Source of the DNA: Stygiolobus azoricus
GTDB lineage: Archaea > Thermoproteota > Thermoprotei_A > Sulfolobales > Sulfolobaceae
Length of the DNA: 64,000 nucleotides
Assembly (NCBI RefSeq): GCF_009729035.1
Contig: NZ_CP045483.1
Coordinates: forward strand, 1,758,001 to 1,822,000
Reading direction: 5' to 3'
This document shows positions 63,032-64,000 of this stretch, piece after piece; positions within the stretch are counted from its first letter, which is position 1; every line of letters begins with the position of its first letter. The notes beneath the pieces are model-generated. The model was not told the origin of the DNA and made no database searches. It worked only from the letters and a program-made list of their open reading frames with translations. A program made the translations under genes and the position numbers.

Positions 63032-64000
63032 ATGAAGATTTCGATTATCGGTATTATAGTCATTTTGGTATCCCTATTGACTTTGGCTAACGTTTCAGTA
63101 GGTTCTCAAGGAAGAATGATAAGTTTTGTTAAGCAATGTGGGAGTAATATACTAATAGTATATTCAAATGGAAGTGTTATGCTAGAAAATCCTTTTAGAG
63201 AAATCTTATTTATCACCCAAATAAACTTTACGAGGATAATTGGACTCTCTCAGCCGATAGTGTATCCTTGGGGTGTAAAACAATATCCTGAGAGCTTCGA
63301 GCACAACGTACTTATATTTCTTAACCAGTCTGGGTATTATGGACTAATATTACCCTCTTTTTATCCAGCATTATTAGTCCTTAATTCGACTAATATTACT
63401 TATATTCCTCCAATGTCTTTTCCTCTGACCGTAAAGATGGTAATATATGTCTCGCCCTATTTTCCTAATATGAACGCTGAAATAATAAACAATTATTTAG
63501 TTCAATATAATAACTCGGAGGTCATAATATCGAGTTTATCGAACGCAGTGATAAATTCATTGAACCTTTCCATTAACGATCTGAAGGTGTTCGAGAACGC
63601 CACAGTGGTTAATAATGTAATCTTGGATCGACAAGGTAACGTAATATACCCCTCTATATATAACCTGGGCTACTCTAACGTGACCTCTGTTTATTTCTAT
63701 CAAGGCAACTATTTCTATGAGTGGAACTGTACTTTATATGAAGATGGTACCGTAATTTATAGACTCAACTTCTCGTCCGGTATAACTAAAATTTACTCCT
63801 ACAACGGTTCTCTATATGTTTTCTTCTCCAATGGATACTTATTGGATAATAAGCATCTAATCTTTATAGGTAAATACTATAATTTTCTTGATAATCAATA
63901 CGTGATCATTAACAATACGGTCTACGGCCTTAACTTAGAAAAGTTAAGTCCTCAATATAATTTTACTCCTATTTACTATTATGACGGGATCGTAATGGGC
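63032..64000 (+). CDS. Secreted/surface protein, N-terminal part (runs off the window)
   Basis: A frame open from ATG 63032 to the last base, at least 323 aa. The N-terminus MKISIIGIIVILVSLLTLAN is a signal peptide or anchor; the rest is rich in Tyr, Asn, Ser and Ile with many N-x-S/T sequons, typical of extracytoplasmic Sulfolobales proteins. Repeating short beta-strand motifs (for example YVFFSNGYLL, YYNFLDNQYV) suggest a beta-propeller or similar fold. No family is recognised; the 3' end is missing. Confidence 0.7.
   Translation, partial: MKISIIGIIVILVSLLTLANVSVGSQGRMISFVKQCGSNILIVYSNGSVMLENPFREILFITQINFTRIIGLSQPIVYPWGVKQYPESFEHNVLIFLNQSGYYGLILPSFYPALLVLNSTNITYIPPMSFPLTVKMVIYVSPYFPNMNAEIINNYLVQYNNSEVIISSLSNAVINSLNLSINDLKVFENATVVNNVILDRQGNVIYPSIYNLGYSNVTSVYFYQGNYFYEWNCTLYEDGTVIYRLNFSSGITKIYSYNGSLYVFFSNGYLLDNKHLIFIGKYYNFLDNQYVIINNTVYGLNLEKLSPQYNFTPIYYYDGIVMG

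Overview
The window is a gene-dense piece of a thermoacidophilic crenarchaeal chromosome of the order Sulfolobales. The evidence is an archaeal SRP RNA, a doxBCE quinol oxidase, TATA boxes about 20-26 bp ahead of apparently leaderless starts beside SD-led internal operon genes, Lrs14-like regulators, archaeal-type TIM, glycerate 2-kinase, TmcA, archaeal Dph6 and a complete sulfur-oxidising heterodisulfide-reductase-like (sHdr) cluster. Base composition is AT-rich. Genus is not decided by the sequence; Acidianus, Sulfurisphaera or Metallosphaera relatives all fit.

Layout. 1-5 kb: 3' part of a HAD phosphatase, SRP RNA, doxB-doxC-doxE (terminal quinol oxidase), tatD, a 54-aa AbrB protein. 5-12 kb: an Lrs14-like regulator, an amidohydrolase/dph6/methyltransferase run, and molybdenum or tungsten cofactor genes (mobA, moeA, mobB, CBS protein). 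12-25 kb: small membrane proteins, a DtxR/MntR-type regulator, glycerate kinase, an oxyanion-binding protein and permease without an ATPase, tpiA, DUF429, CPA antiporter, esterase, Nudix, fumC, MBL hydrolase, GT2. 26-38 kb: GH15 glucosidase/trehalase, MMPL transporter, a C/D box sRNA, a duplicated promoter, a secreted COG1361 protein, tmcA, SpoIIM-like protein, xthA, a membrane Ser/Thr kinase. 38.4-40.1 kb: a decayed MFS sugar-porter remnant and an atypical Nramp transporter with twin palindromic operators.

The most interesting part is 40-62.5 kb, a large sulfur-oxidation island. It holds two lipoate-binding GcvH-like proteins (LbpA type), two lipoate-protein ligases (sLpl type), a LipS1/LipS2-like radical-SAM pair, a dihydrolipoamide-dehydrogenase-like flavoprotein, the sulfur carriers DsrE3A, DsrE2B and two TusA-like proteins, and shdrC1-B1-A-hyp-C2-B2. 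Expected flow: persulfide sulfur is handed through TusA/DsrE to the sHdr complex with lipoyl-LbpA as partner, sulfite is released, and electrons reach the quinone pool and finally the DoxBCE oxidase in the same window.

Woven into the lipoate operon and not explained by the known pathway are an M23-metallopeptidase-like duplicated-hybrid-motif protein and an HDAC-family zinc deacylase, translationally overlapped directly downstream of lipS2. This suggests an unrecognised lipoyl-lysine deacylation or maturation step. Other unassigned members are a DUF1641 31-residue-repeat protein, a thioredoxin-like CTKC protein, a YHS/TRASH-like 57-aa protein, a 46-aa Cys peptide and several small helical proteins. 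I found no tRNA, rRNA, CRISPR array, insertion sequence or origin.
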